Part shown: positions 29,210 to 29,655 of the stretch, piece after piece | Position numbering within the stretch: the first letter of the stretch is position 1 | Layout of the letters: each line of letters begins with the position of its first letter | From: Podaxis mareebaensis | Lineage: Eukaryota; Basidiomycota; Agaricomycetes; Agaricales; Agaricaceae | Reading direction: 5' to 3' | Assembly: GCA_018524725.1 (NCBI GenBank) | Contig: JAEUWP010000389.1 | Coordinates: forward strand, 1 to 29,655 | Length of the DNA stretch: 29,655 nt | The notes under the pieces: generated by a model | Databases searched by the model: none | What the model saw: only the letters and a program-made list of their open reading frames with translations | What the model was told of the DNA's origin: nothing | Made by a program: the position numbers and the translations under genes

Positions 29210-29655
29210 TAGTAGAATTCTACTACACCTAGGGCCTTAATGAGAGCAGATTTCTACTGCACCTGAGACCTCAATGGGAGTAGATTTCTACTGCACCTGA
29301 GACCTTAATTGTTGTAGAATTCTACTGCACTTAGGCCATTAATAGTAGTAGAATTCTGCTGCATCTAAGACCATAATAGTAGTAGAATTCTACTGTACCT
29401 GAGACCTTAATGGTAGTAGAATTCTACTGCATCTAAGACCATAATAGTAGTAGAATTCTACTGCACCTAGAGCCTTAATGAGAGTAGAATTCTACTGCAT
29501 CTAAGACCATAATAGTAGTAAAATTCTACTGCACCTAAGGCCTTAATGAGAGTAGAATTCTACTGCACCTGAGATGTCAATGGGAGTAGATTTCTACTGC
29601 ACTTAGAGCCCTAATGATAGTAGAATTCTATTGTACCTAGGACCTTAATGGTAGT
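29210..29655. repeat. 34-bp satellite array, thirteen full units, running off the window
   Basis: Thirteen consecutive units of exactly 34 bp (29210-29651) with no indel, plus 4 bases of a fourteenth. Most units start with the 14-bp perfect palindrome agtagaattctact (EcoRI site inside), followed by gcacctgagacc-like sequence and taatg or taatag. In three units the core is agatttctact instead. A variant ending atctaagaccataatag recurs as units 5, 7 and 9, hinting at a 68-bp higher-order period. Arrays like this are seen at centromeric, pericentric or subtelomeric heterochromatin; the location here is unknown. Confidence 0.95.

Noticed and set aside
29210..29655. CRISPR-like array (short palindromic repeats)
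   Set aside because: Units are contiguous with no spacers, and the context is a fungal repeat region; it is a satellite.

Overview
The window reads as transposon-dominated nuclear DNA from a filamentous fungus, most likely a basidiomycete (Agaricomycetes-like). This is inferred from Tad1-like LINEs with 15-bp target-site duplications, a roughly 50-bp intron, TE-associated Spt5-like (NGN/KOW) and Zn2Cys6/coiled-coil gene remnants, and Copia fragments. No intact host gene, tRNA or rRNA is visible. Nearly everything is a mobile element or its remains.

Layout. Bases 1-12352 are one LINE (LINE-A1, 5' end outside the window) with a second full-length relative (LINE-A2, 1080-7996) nested in its ORF1. 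The nested copy is flanked by the 15-bp duplication aaagaccaccatgtg. Removing it rejoins LINE-A1 ORF1, which then overlaps LINE-A1 ORF2 (8127-12059) by 8 nt. Both elements keep their reading frames end to end but carry in-frame stops, and every internal stop is TGA. Bases 12353-16700 hold unassigned repeat DNA with an 8-bp minisatellite and a decayed minus-strand coiled-coil gene. Bases 16734-20505 are a broken Spt5-like gene, split by a 5'-truncated LINE-A copy (LINE-A3, 18066-19329) with a perfect 15-bp duplication. Bases 21095-26716 are a stack of LINE-A tails, a second LINE family (LINE-B, minus strand, two copies), an ORF1-only LINE derivative (21335-23391), and two opposed Copia fragments. 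Bases 27528-28720 are a Zn2Cys6/coiled-coil pseudogene. Bases 29210-29655 are a 34-bp satellite array that runs off the window.

The most striking property is compositional. To the right of the LINE-A1 poly(A) (from 12353) I found only one CpG dinucleotide in about 17.3 kb, whereas LINE-A1 and LINE-A2 to the left contain many. At former CpG sites the right-hand elements show TpG or CpA. This points to a CpG-directed mutational process (methylation plus deamination, or a RIP-like mechanism) that went essentially to completion before LINE-A1 inserted. CpG content falls in the order LINE-A2 (nested, youngest), then LINE-A1, then all older copies, which agrees with the nesting order. I made all counts by eye.
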